From Phenylobacterium aquaticum (GTDB lineage Bacteria; Pseudomonadota; Alphaproteobacteria; Caulobacterales; Caulobacteraceae): a DNA stretch of 16,222 bases. Position 1 is the first letter of the stretch. Each line of letters starts with the position of its first letter. The stretch spans positions 1 to 16,222 of the forward strand of contig NZ_CANCLE010000088.1 in NCBI RefSeq assembly GCF_947378715.1. The letters run 5' to 3'. The position numbers and the translations under genes were made by a program. The notes beneath the pieces were generated by a model that saw nothing but the letters and a program-made list of their open reading frames with translations, was not told where the DNA came from and did no database searches. Below are positions 6,721 to 12,861 of the stretch, one piece after another.

Positions 6721-7364
6721 ACCCTGTTCCGCGCGTCCGTCGACCGACGGGGACGATTCTCGGCCTCGTCATGGCGGCGCTGCTCGCGCCGGCGACCGCC
6801 CAGGCGGCGGCGCCCTTTTGTCGACCCGTCCATGCCAGCGCCGCCCAGATGTTCTGGGTCTGCGTCCTCAGCGGGCACCCCAAGGTCTGCGGGCGGGCCT
6901 ATCCCGAATGTCCGGAGTGGATGACGCTTGCCGAGGCGGAGAACCCGCCGCCGCCGCCGCCTCCTCCTCCGCCACCTCCGCCACCTCCGCCCCCCCCGCC
7001 ACCTCCCCCGCCGCCGCCGCCCGCCTATGAGGCCAAGGACTTCATCATCTATTTCGACCTGGACGTGGCCGCCTTGTCCGCCGACGGCGATCAGGTGGCG
7101 AGCGAGGCGGCCAACTACGCCCTGGCCGGCCAGGCCACCCGGATCGTGGTGGTGGGCTACGCCGACACCTCAGGGCCGGAGGACTACAATCTTCGGCTTT
7201 CCGAACGCAGGGCCAAGGCGGTTGCGGACGCGTTGGTGGCGCACGGCGTGAAGCCCGAAGCCCTGTCCATCGACTGGAAGGGTGAGACCAATCCGGCGGT
7301 GCCGACGGCCGACGGCGTCAAGGAACCTCTCAATCGTCGTGCGACCATCGACATCAACTTTTGA
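6717..7364 (+). CDS. periplasmic OmpA-domain protein with polyproline linker
   Basis: A 215-residue exported protein. The signal peptide ends near residue 30 (ATAQA). A short Cys-rich N-terminal module follows (Cys35, 49, 58, 65, enough for two disulfides), then 26 consecutive prolines (77-102), then an OmpA-like peptidoglycan-binding domain to the C-terminus. The OmpA domain shows FIIYFDLDVAALS, VVGYADTSG and LSERRAKAVADAL, the usual signatures for binding the diaminopimelate of the peptidoglycan stem peptide. There is no beta-barrel, so it is a periplasmic tether or sensor, not a porin. The start overlaps the stop of the membrane protein upstream. The rigid proline rod could span tens of angstroms between membrane and cell wall; translating it should depend on EF-P. 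Confidence 0.85.
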   Translation: MNPVPRVRRPTGTILGLVMAALLAPATAQAAAPFCRPVHASAAQMFWVCVLSGHPKVCGRAYPECPEWMTLAEAENPPPPPPPPPPPPPPPPPPPPPPPPPPAYEAKDFIIYFDLDVAALSADGDQVASEAANYALAGQATRIVVVGYADTSGPEDYNLRLSERRAKAVADALVAHGVKPEALSIDWKGETNPAVPTADGVKEPLNRRATIDINF

Positions 7365-7369
7365 CGCCA

Positions 7370-7410
7370 GGCCGGTTGCCGCGCCGCGCTCCAGCGCCTA
7401 GCAACCGGTC
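7370..7410 (+). promoter_or_regulatory. hairpin abutting the kinase start codon
   Basis: GGCCGGTTGC (7370-7379) pairs with GCAACCGGTC (7401-7410), giving 10 bp including one wobble and a perfect 8-bp core. The 21-nt loop contains a smaller GCGC-TCCA-GCGC stem (7386-7397). The 3' arm ends exactly one base before the ATG at 7411, where no Shine-Dalgarno is visible. It begins 5 bp after the OmpA-domain stop, so it may be a terminator, a start-site block, or both. Confidence 0.45.
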
Positions 7411-7911
7411 ATGACCGCCACGCTTCACGTGATCTTCGGCCCCTCGGGCGCCGGCAAGTCCACCTACGCCAAGGCCCTGGCCCGTTCAGAGCCGGCGGTG
7501 CATTTCGCCATCGATGACTGGATGGCCCGGCTGTTTGCGCCCGACATGCCCGAGCCGGTGGAGTTCGAATGGATGATGGCCAGGGTCGAGCGATGCGAGG
7601 CGCAGATCTGGGCGACGCTGGCGGCGGTCATGGCCACGGGCGTCTCCACGGTGCTGGACCTCGGCCTCATGCGCCGGGCCGACCGCGCCCGGGTGGCCGA
7701 GATCGCCCAGGCGGTCGAGTTGCCCTGCCAGTTCCACTTCGTCACCGCCCCGCCCCTGGTCCGCCGGGCGCGGGTGCTGGAACGCCATGAGATCAGCGGC
7801 GATGGCTTCTCGCTGGCGGTCACGCCGCAGATGTTCGACTTCATGGAAGGCGTGTTCGAGGCGCCCGACGCGGCCGAGTTGGCCGGCTGCGTGGTGTCGC
7901 AGAGCGCCTAG
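7411..7911 (+). CDS. P-loop ATPase/kinase of the AAA_33 (zeta-toxin-like) type
   Basis: A 166-residue single-domain P-loop protein. The Walker A motif GPSGAGKST occupies residues 10-18. AIDDW (34-38) and VLDLG (82-86) sit where small-molecule kinases place their acidic catalytic and Mg-binding residues. The C-terminal RRARVLERHE (118-127) looks like an arginine-rich lid. This is the layout of AAA_33 predicted kinases, relatives of gluconate and chloramphenicol kinases and of zeta toxins. No antitoxin-like gene is adjacent, so a toxin role is not supported. There is no clear ribosome binding site; the start abuts a hairpin. Its stop TAG shares the palindrome CTAG (7908-7911) with the stop of the convergent endolysin gene. 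The phosphorylated substrate is unknown. Confidence 0.82.
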   Translation: MTATLHVIFGPSGAGKSTYAKALARSEPAVHFAIDDWMARLFAPDMPEPVEFEWMMARVERCEAQIWATLAAVMATGVSTVLDLGLMRRADRARVAEIAQAVELPCQFHFVTAPPLVRRARVLERHEISGDGFSLAVTPQMFDFMEGVFEAPDAAELAGCVVSQSA

Positions 7912-8534
7912 CTCCAGCCGCCGGCGGTGAGCGCCTTCTCGAAGATCGCCGCATAGCCGGCGATATCGGCGGCGCGGTCTGTCCCGTTGATGACATAGCG
8001 CGCCAGCACATATTGGCCATTGGTCGCGGTCTTGGCGGCCTCGGGGATGTAGCGGCCCAGGCCCTTGCCGGTGAACCAGCCATTGCGCATGCCGCTGCAC
8101 ATGATCTTGGCGGCGTAGTCCAGTCGCAGGGCCAGTTCCGGCACGCCCACCAGGTCGGCGCCCACCACCTGGCCGGCCTTCAGGTAGTTGGACTTCCAGG
8201 TCAGCTGCACATAGCCCCGGCCGCGATAGGCGATGCCGTCGCCCGGCGCAGTGTTGCCATTGGCCTTGGCCCGGGCCGGGTCGAGGCCGGTGACGTCATA
8301 GCGCCTGCGGAAATACTCGTCCCCACCCCGCTCGGTCACCGGCTCCAGGGTGTGGCCGGTCTCGTGATAGGCGGTGGCCAGCCCATAGGCCGCCCAGGCG
8401 GTGGACCAGTTGTCGCCATCGAGCGCGGTCAGCAGGGCCCCGGCGCCGTCCACCTCGTCCTGGGACAGGGTCGCGCCGAGCAGTTGGGACTGCTTGAGTT
8501 GAGCGAAAAACGCCCCCGGCTGGCTCAGTCCCAT
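7908..8534 (-). CDS. glycoside hydrolase family 19 (chitinase/endolysin-like)
   Basis: A 208-residue GH19-type lysozyme or chitinase-like enzyme, expected to cleave beta-1,4 bonds in peptidoglycan or chitin. The catalytic pair lies in YHETG (Glu58) and PVTERG (Glu68), followed by YFRRRYD, RGRGYVQLTW (104-113) and the late INGTD (182-186). This is the compact phage-type arrangement. No signal peptide is visible: the N-terminus MGLSQPGAFFAQLKQ is polar. Export would therefore need a holin, another secretion route or lysis. The ATG at 8534 has GAGAGAAC upstream; the frame continues upstream as low-complexity Arg/Gly-rich shadow over the EamA gene and was rejected. It shares CTAG stops with the kinase gene and lies 77 bp downstream of the EamA gene. 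Confidence 0.85.
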   Translation of the reverse strand: MGLSQPGAFFAQLKQSQLLGATLSQDEVDGAGALLTALDGDNWSTAWAAYGLATAYHETGHTLEPVTERGGDEYFRRRYDVTGLDPARAKANGNTAPGDGIAYRGRGYVQLTWKSNYLKAGQVVGADLVGVPELALRLDYAAKIMCSGMRNGWFTGKGLGRYIPEAAKTATNGQYVLARYVINGTDRAADIAGYAAIFEKALTAGGWS

Positions 8535-8611
8535 AACGTGTTCTCTCGCAGGCGGGCCGTCCGCTGCGCCCCCGGCGACATCAACCTGCGGGCGAGCCAA
8601 GGTCAAGCGGT

Positions 8612-9448
8612 TCAGCCGGCCGCCAGCAGGGTCGCGGCGCCGGCGGCGATGGTGGCGATGCCGATCAGCCGGCCCCGGGTCAGCCGCTCCTTCAGGAACA
8701 CGATGGCGATGCCCACTCCGAACAGGATCGAGGTCTCGCGCAGCGCCGCCAGCCGGGGCGTATCCCCCAGTCGATAGGCCCACAGCGCCAGGCCGTAGGT
8801 CAGGAGCGAGAAGGCCCCGGCCGCAAGCCCCGCCTTCCATTCCGACCGCGCCGCCAGCAGGAACCGGGGGCCGCGCCACAGGGCGAAGATCACCCCGATC
8901 ACCAGGCCGTCGATCAGATAGATCCAGACGATATAGCTGGGCGCCCCCGGCGCGGCGCGCACCCCTTGCGCGTCCAGCACCGTATAGAGCGCGATGGTCA
9001 CGCCGGTCGCCCCCGCCCAGGCCAGCGCCTTGCGCGACACGTGACGCCCCAGGCCGACCGTCATCACCCCGGCCGAGACCAGCCCGATACCCAGGGCGGT
9101 GACCAGGCTGATCGGCTCGCGGAACACCCCCACCGCAACCGTGGCCGCCAGGGCGGGGGCCAGGCCCCGTGAGATCGGATAGGCCACCGAGAAGTCGGCG
9201 GTCTCAAAGGCCCGGATCAGGCAGAACAGATAGGCGAAGTGGACGAAGCCGGACGTGACCAGCCACAGCCAGGCCCCGGTCGGCAAGGGTACGATGAAGG
9301 CGAAGGGCAGGACGATCAGGGCCGAGAACCCGTCCATCAGGGCGCGGCTGGACATCTTGTCCTGGCCCGATTTCAGGATCGCGTTCACCACCGCATGGGC
9401 GGCGCCGGACACGATGATCATGGCGGAGGCGGTCTGGACGGGGGTCAT
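8612..9448 (-). CDS. EamA/DMT-superfamily transporter
   Basis: A 278-residue inner-membrane protein with about ten hydrophobic segments arranged as two tandem EamA repeats (about 7-136 and 150-275), the typical drug/metabolite transporter length and plan. Recognisable elements are AYPISRGLAPALAA near the end of repeat one and the matching RETSILFGVGIAIVFLKERLT in repeat two, whose Glu and Pro/Gly positions are common in this superfamily. Members export or import amino acids, nucleotides or drugs, and the substrate cannot be assigned. The ATG at 9448 has no clear ribosome binding site. It diverges from greA across 192 bp and may be co-transcribed with the GH19 gene downstream. Confidence 0.88.
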   Translation of the reverse strand: MTPVQTASAMIIVSGAAHAVVNAILKSGQDKMSSRALMDGFSALIVLPFAFIVPLPTGAWLWLVTSGFVHFAYLFCLIRAFETADFSVAYPISRGLAPALAATVAVGVFREPISLVTALGIGLVSAGVMTVGLGRHVSRKALAWAGATGVTIALYTVLDAQGVRAAPGAPSYIVWIYLIDGLVIGVIFALWRGPRFLLAARSEWKAGLAAGAFSLLTYGLALWAYRLGDTPRLAALRETSILFGVGIAIVFLKERLTRGRLIGIATIAAGAATLLAAG

Positions 9449-9541
9449 GGCGCGGCGCAGCTAATCCTGATTCCCTTGCCGTCCTTGCGGTCCCGTGGCC
9501 CGATCTCCACCCCCGGGCGCAATCATGCTGCAATGCACCCC

Positions 9542-9570
9542 TTGAGTTTTGCGCGACCCGCCTCTATCCT
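9542..9570 (+). promoter_or_regulatory. predicted greA promoter
   Basis: TTGAGT (9542-9547) and TATCCT (9565-9570) are separated by exactly 17 bases in the divergent region upstream of greA. CTCTATCCT also partly fits the Caulobacter -10 GCTANAWC. Transcription would begin near 9577, giving a leader of about 65 nt. The assignment rests on motif and spacing only. Confidence 0.5.
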
Positions 9571-9640
9571 TTACCCCCCCGGACGCCTGCGCCCGCGGCC
9601 GGAACACAATCCCAAGGGCGAACCTGAGTCACAATCTGCT

Positions 9641-10114
9641 ATGGAAAAAGTCCCGATGACCGTCGGGGGCTACCAAGCCCTTGACGAGGACCTGAAGCGT
9701 TTGAAGACCATTGAACGGCCGGCGGTAATCGCCGCGATCGCCGAGGCGCGAGCCCACGGCGATCTGTCGGAAAATGCTGAATACCATGCCGCTAAGGAGC
9801 GCCAGGGCTGGATCGAAGGCCAGATCGCCGAGATCGAAGACAGGATGGCGCGCGCTCAGGTCATCGACGTATCCAAGCTTTCCGGCGATCAGGTGAAGTT
9901 CGGTGCGACTGTGTCTGTTGTCGACGAGGATACCGAGGAACAAGCTCGCTATCAGATCGTCGGCGAGCACGAGGCCGACGTGAAGTCCGGCCGGATCTCA
10001 ATCTCGTCGCCCATCGCTCGCGCGATGATCGGCAAGGAGACCGGCGACGTTGTCGAGGTGAACACCCCCGGCGGCGTGAAGGCCTATGAGATCGCCAAAG
10101 TGGAATGGGTCTAG
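9641..10114 (+). CDS. greA: transcription elongation factor GreA
   Basis: A 157-residue GreA, the usual length. It rescues backtracked RNA polymerase by inserting its coiled coil into the secondary channel and stimulating transcript cleavage. The N-terminal coiled coil carries the acidic tip Asp41/Glu44 in HGDLSENAEYHAAKERQ (40-55). The C-terminal FKBP-like domain contains ISISSPIARAMIGKETGDVVEV (119-140). MEKVPMT aligns with the N-terminus of E. coli GreA (MQAIPMT), which fixes the ATG at 9641 although no Shine-Dalgarno is obvious. The frame stays open far upstream, but that part is not GreA-like. A promoter-like element lies about 70 bp upstream and a 13-bp hairpin follows the stop, so it is probably monocistronic. 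Confidence 0.97.
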   Translation: MEKVPMTVGGYQALDEDLKRLKTIERPAVIAAIAEARAHGDLSENAEYHAAKERQGWIEGQIAEIEDRMARAQVIDVSKLSGDQVKFGATVSVVDEDTEEQARYQIVGEHEADVKSGRISISSPIARAMIGKETGDVVEVNTPGGVKAYEIAKVEWV

Positions 10115-10150
10115 GCTTCGCCTTAACCCAGCCCCAATGATCGACGAGAG

Positions 10151-10183
10151 GACGGCGGCGCGCGCGAGATGCGCGCCGCCGTC
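10151..10183 (+). terminator. greA intrinsic terminator
   Basis: A perfect 13-bp stem, GACGGCGGCGCGC paired with GCGCGCCGCCGTC, encloses the 7-nt loop GCGAGAT and lies 36 bp after the greA stop. Only a short TCCTT follows. Very GC-rich, U-poor terminators are usual in high-GC bacteria. It also separates greA from the ELM1-family gene, which starts 27 bp later. Confidence 0.7.
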
Positions 10184-10210
10184 TCCTTGACGTAGCCACG
10201 GATCACGCGC

Positions 10211-11203
10211 TTGGCGAAGCCCCCATCACCGCCGCCGCTGACCATCTGGGCCGTCTCTGACGGACGGGCGGGCAATGCTGGCCCGGCCCTCGGTCTCGCC
10301 GAAGCCATCCAGCGCAAGCGCAAGGCCCAGGTGGTGATCAAGACCATCGCCTGGAAGGGTCGCATTGGCCGCCTGCCCTGGTTTCTCAATCCCCTGCCGC
10401 TCCGGGCCCTGACGCCTGAGAGCGAGATCGCGGCCCCGTGGCCGGACATCTGGATCGCCGCCGGGCGCGCCACCCTGCCCCTGTCCATGCGCCTGCGCGC
10501 CTGGTCGAAGAAGCAGAGCTTCGTGGTCCAGATCCAGGACCCGCGCATGCCGACCAGCCCCTTCGACCTGGTGGTCGCCCCCAAGCATGACCGCACCCAG
10601 GGCGACAATGTCCTGCCGATCACCGGCTCGCCGCACCGGGTCACCGCCAAGCGGCTGAAGGCCGACGCGGCGCGCTTCAAGGCGATCATCGATCCCCTGC
10701 CCCACCCGCGCGTCGCGGTGCTGATCGGCGGCAAGTCCAAGGCCCATAACCTGTCGCCGGAGCGGGCCGCCGCCATGGCCCATGAGATCGAACTGCCGAT
10801 CACCCAGGAAGGCGGGTCGGTGATGGTCACCTTCTCGCGCCGCACGCCCGAGAGCGCCCGGGCGATCCTGTCGTCGCGGCTGAAGCACATGCCGGGCTAT
10901 GTCTGGGACGGCGAGGGCGAGAACCCCTATTTCGCCTTCCTGGCCGGCGCCGACTACATCCTGGCCACCGAGGACAGCGCCAACATGGCCACCGAGGCCG
11001 CCTCGACCGGCAAGCCGGTGTTCATCCTGAAAATGGATGGCGACAGCCTGAAATTCCGGCTGTTCCATGAGGACCTTGAGCGCCTGGGCGCCGCCCGCCC
11101 GTTCGGCGGAACCCTGCACAAGTGGAAGTACAAGGCGCTGAACGAGACCGACCGCGCCGCCGATGAGGTCCTGCGCCGGTTCGACGAGAGGCTGATCCCA
11201 TGA
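10211..11203 (+). CDS. ELM1-family protein (Mito_fiss_Elm1, DUF1022)
   Basis: A 330-residue protein of the ELM1 family, named after a plant mitochondrial fission factor. Bacterial members are uncharacterised and have a GT-B/epimerase-like nucleotide-sugar fold. Hallmarks present: WAVSDGRAGN near the N-terminus (13-22), VVQIQDPR (105-112), FDLVVAPKHD (118-127), LIGGKSKAHNL (171-181), and TEDSANMATEAASTGKPV (253-270), which resembles the sugar-nucleotide-binding loop of GT-B enzymes. The first in-frame start consistent with the family N-terminus is TTG 10211, preceded by a weak ACGGA; no ATG is available. Its TGA overlaps the ATG of the acetyltransferase (11200-11203). Its place upstream of pseG suggests, by inference, a glycan role. 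Confidence 0.85.
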   Translation: MAKPPSPPPLTIWAVSDGRAGNAGPALGLAEAIQRKRKAQVVIKTIAWKGRIGRLPWFLNPLPLRALTPESEIAAPWPDIWIAAGRATLPLSMRLRAWSKKQSFVVQIQDPRMPTSPFDLVVAPKHDRTQGDNVLPITGSPHRVTAKRLKADAARFKAIIDPLPHPRVAVLIGGKSKAHNLSPERAAAMAHEIELPITQEGGSVMVTFSRRTPESARAILSSRLKHMPGYVWDGEGENPYFAFLAGADYILATEDSANMATEAASTGKPVFILKMDGDSLKFRLFHEDLERLGAARPFGGTLHKWKYKALNETDRAADEVLRRFDERLIP

Positions 11204-11661
11204 GCGTTGAGATCCGCAACGGCGCCCCGGGGGACCTGGCCACCATCGTGGCCCTGGACCCGGCCACCGGCATAGCCGAGCGCCGCCACGACTATCTGTC
11301 CAAGGCCCTGGGCGGATTTGGCGGCAGTTCCGTGAAGGTCCTGGTCCTGGATGGCCAGATCGCCGGCTTCGCGGTGATGAGCGAATTCTTCGGCCATCCG
11401 TTCCTGGAGCGTATCGCCACAGCCGAGAACCGCCGCCGCGCCGGCGTGGCCTCAGCCCTGATGACCCATATCGAAATGGCCATCGACGACGACCGCATGT
11501 TCGTCTCGACCAATGAGTCCAACGAGGTGATGCGGACCCTGCTGGCGGCGCGCAACTACAAGGTCTCGGGCGTGGTCGAGAACCTCGATCCGGGCGATCC
11601 GGAGCTGTTCTTCGTGATCTTCAAGACCGATATCGACGCCGCCATCGAGGCTGCGCGCTAA
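11200..11661 (+). CDS. GNAT-family N-acetyltransferase linked to pseG
   Basis: A 153-residue GNAT acetyltransferase. Motif A appears as LERIATAENRRRAGVASALM (69-88) with the R-x-x-G-x-A loop, and motif B as STNESNEVMRTLLAARNYKVSG (103-124). The C-terminus LFFVIFKTDI closes the fold. Translation is coupled to the ELM1-family gene by an ATGA overlap, and pseG follows after 45 bp. In the pseudaminic-acid pathway PseH is a GNAT that acetylates the UDP-4-amino sugar just before PseG acts, so this is a positional candidate for that step. The sequence alone does not show PseH-specific features that I can point to, and a general amine acetyltransferase is equally possible. Confidence 0.82.
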   Translation: MSVEIRNGAPGDLATIVALDPATGIAERRHDYLSKALGGFGGSSVKVLVLDGQIAGFAVMSEFFGHPFLERIATAENRRRAGVASALMTHIEMAIDDDRMFVSTNESNEVMRTLLAARNYKVSGVVENLDPGDPELFFVIFKTDIDAAIEAAR

Positions 11662-11706
11662 CGCGCGCTTTGCAGGCGGGTCCTTTGGGCCTTTTGTACA
11701 CACACG

Positions 11707-12783
11707 ATGATTCCCTCCGGCCCCCGTATATTGTTCATTGCCGACGCCGGTCCCGAGGTGGGGGGCGGACATGTGATGCGCTCCATCACCCTGGCCCGCG
11801 CCCTGGCCGCCCGGGGCGCCATCTGCGCCATGGCGGCCGCGCCGGCCGCCGCCGCCATTCTCGATCAGTTCGCCCCGGAGATTCCCCGCGAAGAGGCCAC
11901 CTCGCTCAGCCATGACGACCTGGCTGACGCCCTGACCGGGGTGGATTTCGAGGCCATCGTCTTCGATCACTATGGCCTCGACCGTGACGACCACCGCGCC
12001 CTGTCCCGGGGTCGCCCAGCCCTGATCCTCGACGACCTGGCCAACCGGCCGCTGGGCGGCGACATGGTCGTGGATTCCGGCCCCGCCCGCTCGCCGATGG
12101 ACTACGCCCTGCTGGTCGAGGACGATGTTCGCCTGCTGCTCGGCCCCGCCTATGCTCCCGTACGGCCGGAGTTCGCCGATCTGCGCGACCCCGCCCTGGC
12201 CCGGCGAGGCGGTCCTGTGCGCCGGGTCCTGCTGGCGCTCGGCCTGACCGACCCGGGCGGACTGACCTCCCGCATCGTCGATCGCCTGCGCCTGCGCCTG
12301 GGCGACAGGACGCTGGACGTGGTGCTGGGCGGCGCGGCGCCGGGCCAGAAGGCGCTGCTGCGGGTCGCCGCGCACGATCCGCGCCTGACCATCCACATCG
12401 ACACGCCGCACATGGGCCAGCTGATCGCCGAGGCCGATATCGGGGTCGGCGCCGCGGGCTCCACGACCTGGGAACGCTGCGTGCTGGGCCTGCCCCAGGC
12501 GATCCTGATCGTGGCCGAGAACCAGCGGCCCGCCGCCCAGGCCTTGGCCGAGCGCGGCGCGGCCCTGGTGATCGACGCCGGCGCCGACAATCTCGACCAG
12601 GCGATCGACCGGGTGGTGGTCCGCCTGCTCACTGATCCCGTCCTGCGCGAGCGTCTGACCGCGGCCTCGGCGGTGGTCTGTGATGGTCGCGGCGCGGCCC
12701 GCACGGCCGAGGCGTTTCTCAGCCTGATCGCCGAGCGCGGCGCTCCGCCGCAGCCCAAGGATCCCATGATTTCCGCCGATTAA
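11707..12783 (+). CDS. pseG: UDP-2,4-diacetamido-2,4,6-trideoxy-beta-L-altropyranose hydrolase, PseG
   Basis: A 358-residue GT-B-fold sugar-nucleotide hydrolase that removes UDP from UDP-2,4-diacetamido-2,4,6-trideoxy-beta-L-altrose, the fourth step of pseudaminic-acid synthesis. Family landmarks: a glycine loop with the candidate catalytic His22 (GGGHVMRSITLA, 19-30), FDHYGLD (86-92), ILDDLANRPL, LLGPAYAPVRPEFA (144-157) and AGSTTWERCVLGLP (250-263), which binds the UDP. The Cys common after GHVMR is Ser here. The C-terminal tail (about 340-358) is Pro/Lys-rich and not conserved. No Shine-Dalgarno precedes ATG 11707. In Caulobacter the corresponding protein is FlmD of flagellin glycosylation. 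The partner synthase PseI lies convergent about 1.9 kb away. Confidence 0.85.
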   Translation: MIPSGPRILFIADAGPEVGGGHVMRSITLARALAARGAICAMAAAPAAAAILDQFAPEIPREEATSLSHDDLADALTGVDFEAIVFDHYGLDRDDHRALSRGRPALILDDLANRPLGGDMVVDSGPARSPMDYALLVEDDVRLLLGPAYAPVRPEFADLRDPALARRGGPVRRVLLALGLTDPGGLTSRIVDRLRLRLGDRTLDVVLGGAAPGQKALLRVAAHDPRLTIHIDTPHMGQLIAEADIGVGAAGSTTWERCVLGLPQAILIVAENQRPAAQALAERGAALVIDAGADNLDQAIDRVVVRLLTDPVLRERLTAASAVVCDGRGAARTAEAFLSLIAERGAPPQPKDPMISAD

Positions 12784-12861
12784 CGGTCCTTTCGCACCCC
12801 TGGGCGCAGTTTGAGCGTCAAAGAAGCGTCAGGTCGCCGAACGCGGCCAAGAAAAGGTCCA

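Noticed and set aside
6942..7022. Possible microsatellite or CRISPR-like repeat at the CCN run
   Set aside because: It is in frame and encodes a proline linker with mixed codons; there are no spacers and no unit longer than one codon.
7411..7911. Zeta-type toxin of a toxin-antitoxin pair
   Set aside because: No small upstream or downstream antitoxin gene is present; the adjacent genes are an OmpA-domain protein and a convergent hydrolase.
11452..12411. 319-residue minus-strand frame opposite GNAT and pseG
   Set aside because: Low-complexity Gly/His/Gln/Val composition with no recognisable motif; it spans two well-supported plus-strand genes and the gap between them.
12811..12861. N-terminal extension of the flavoprotein from a TTG
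   Set aside because: It adds 17 mostly basic residues with no ribosome binding site, while the ATG at 12862 has AAAAGG upstream and starts next to the FAD motif.
12784..12861. Possible sigma-54 promoter (TGGGCGCAGTTTGAG) before the flavoprotein, expected for flagellar-type genes
   Set aside because: The GG and GC dinucleotides do not have the required -24/-12 spacing, and the TTGC half is not matched.
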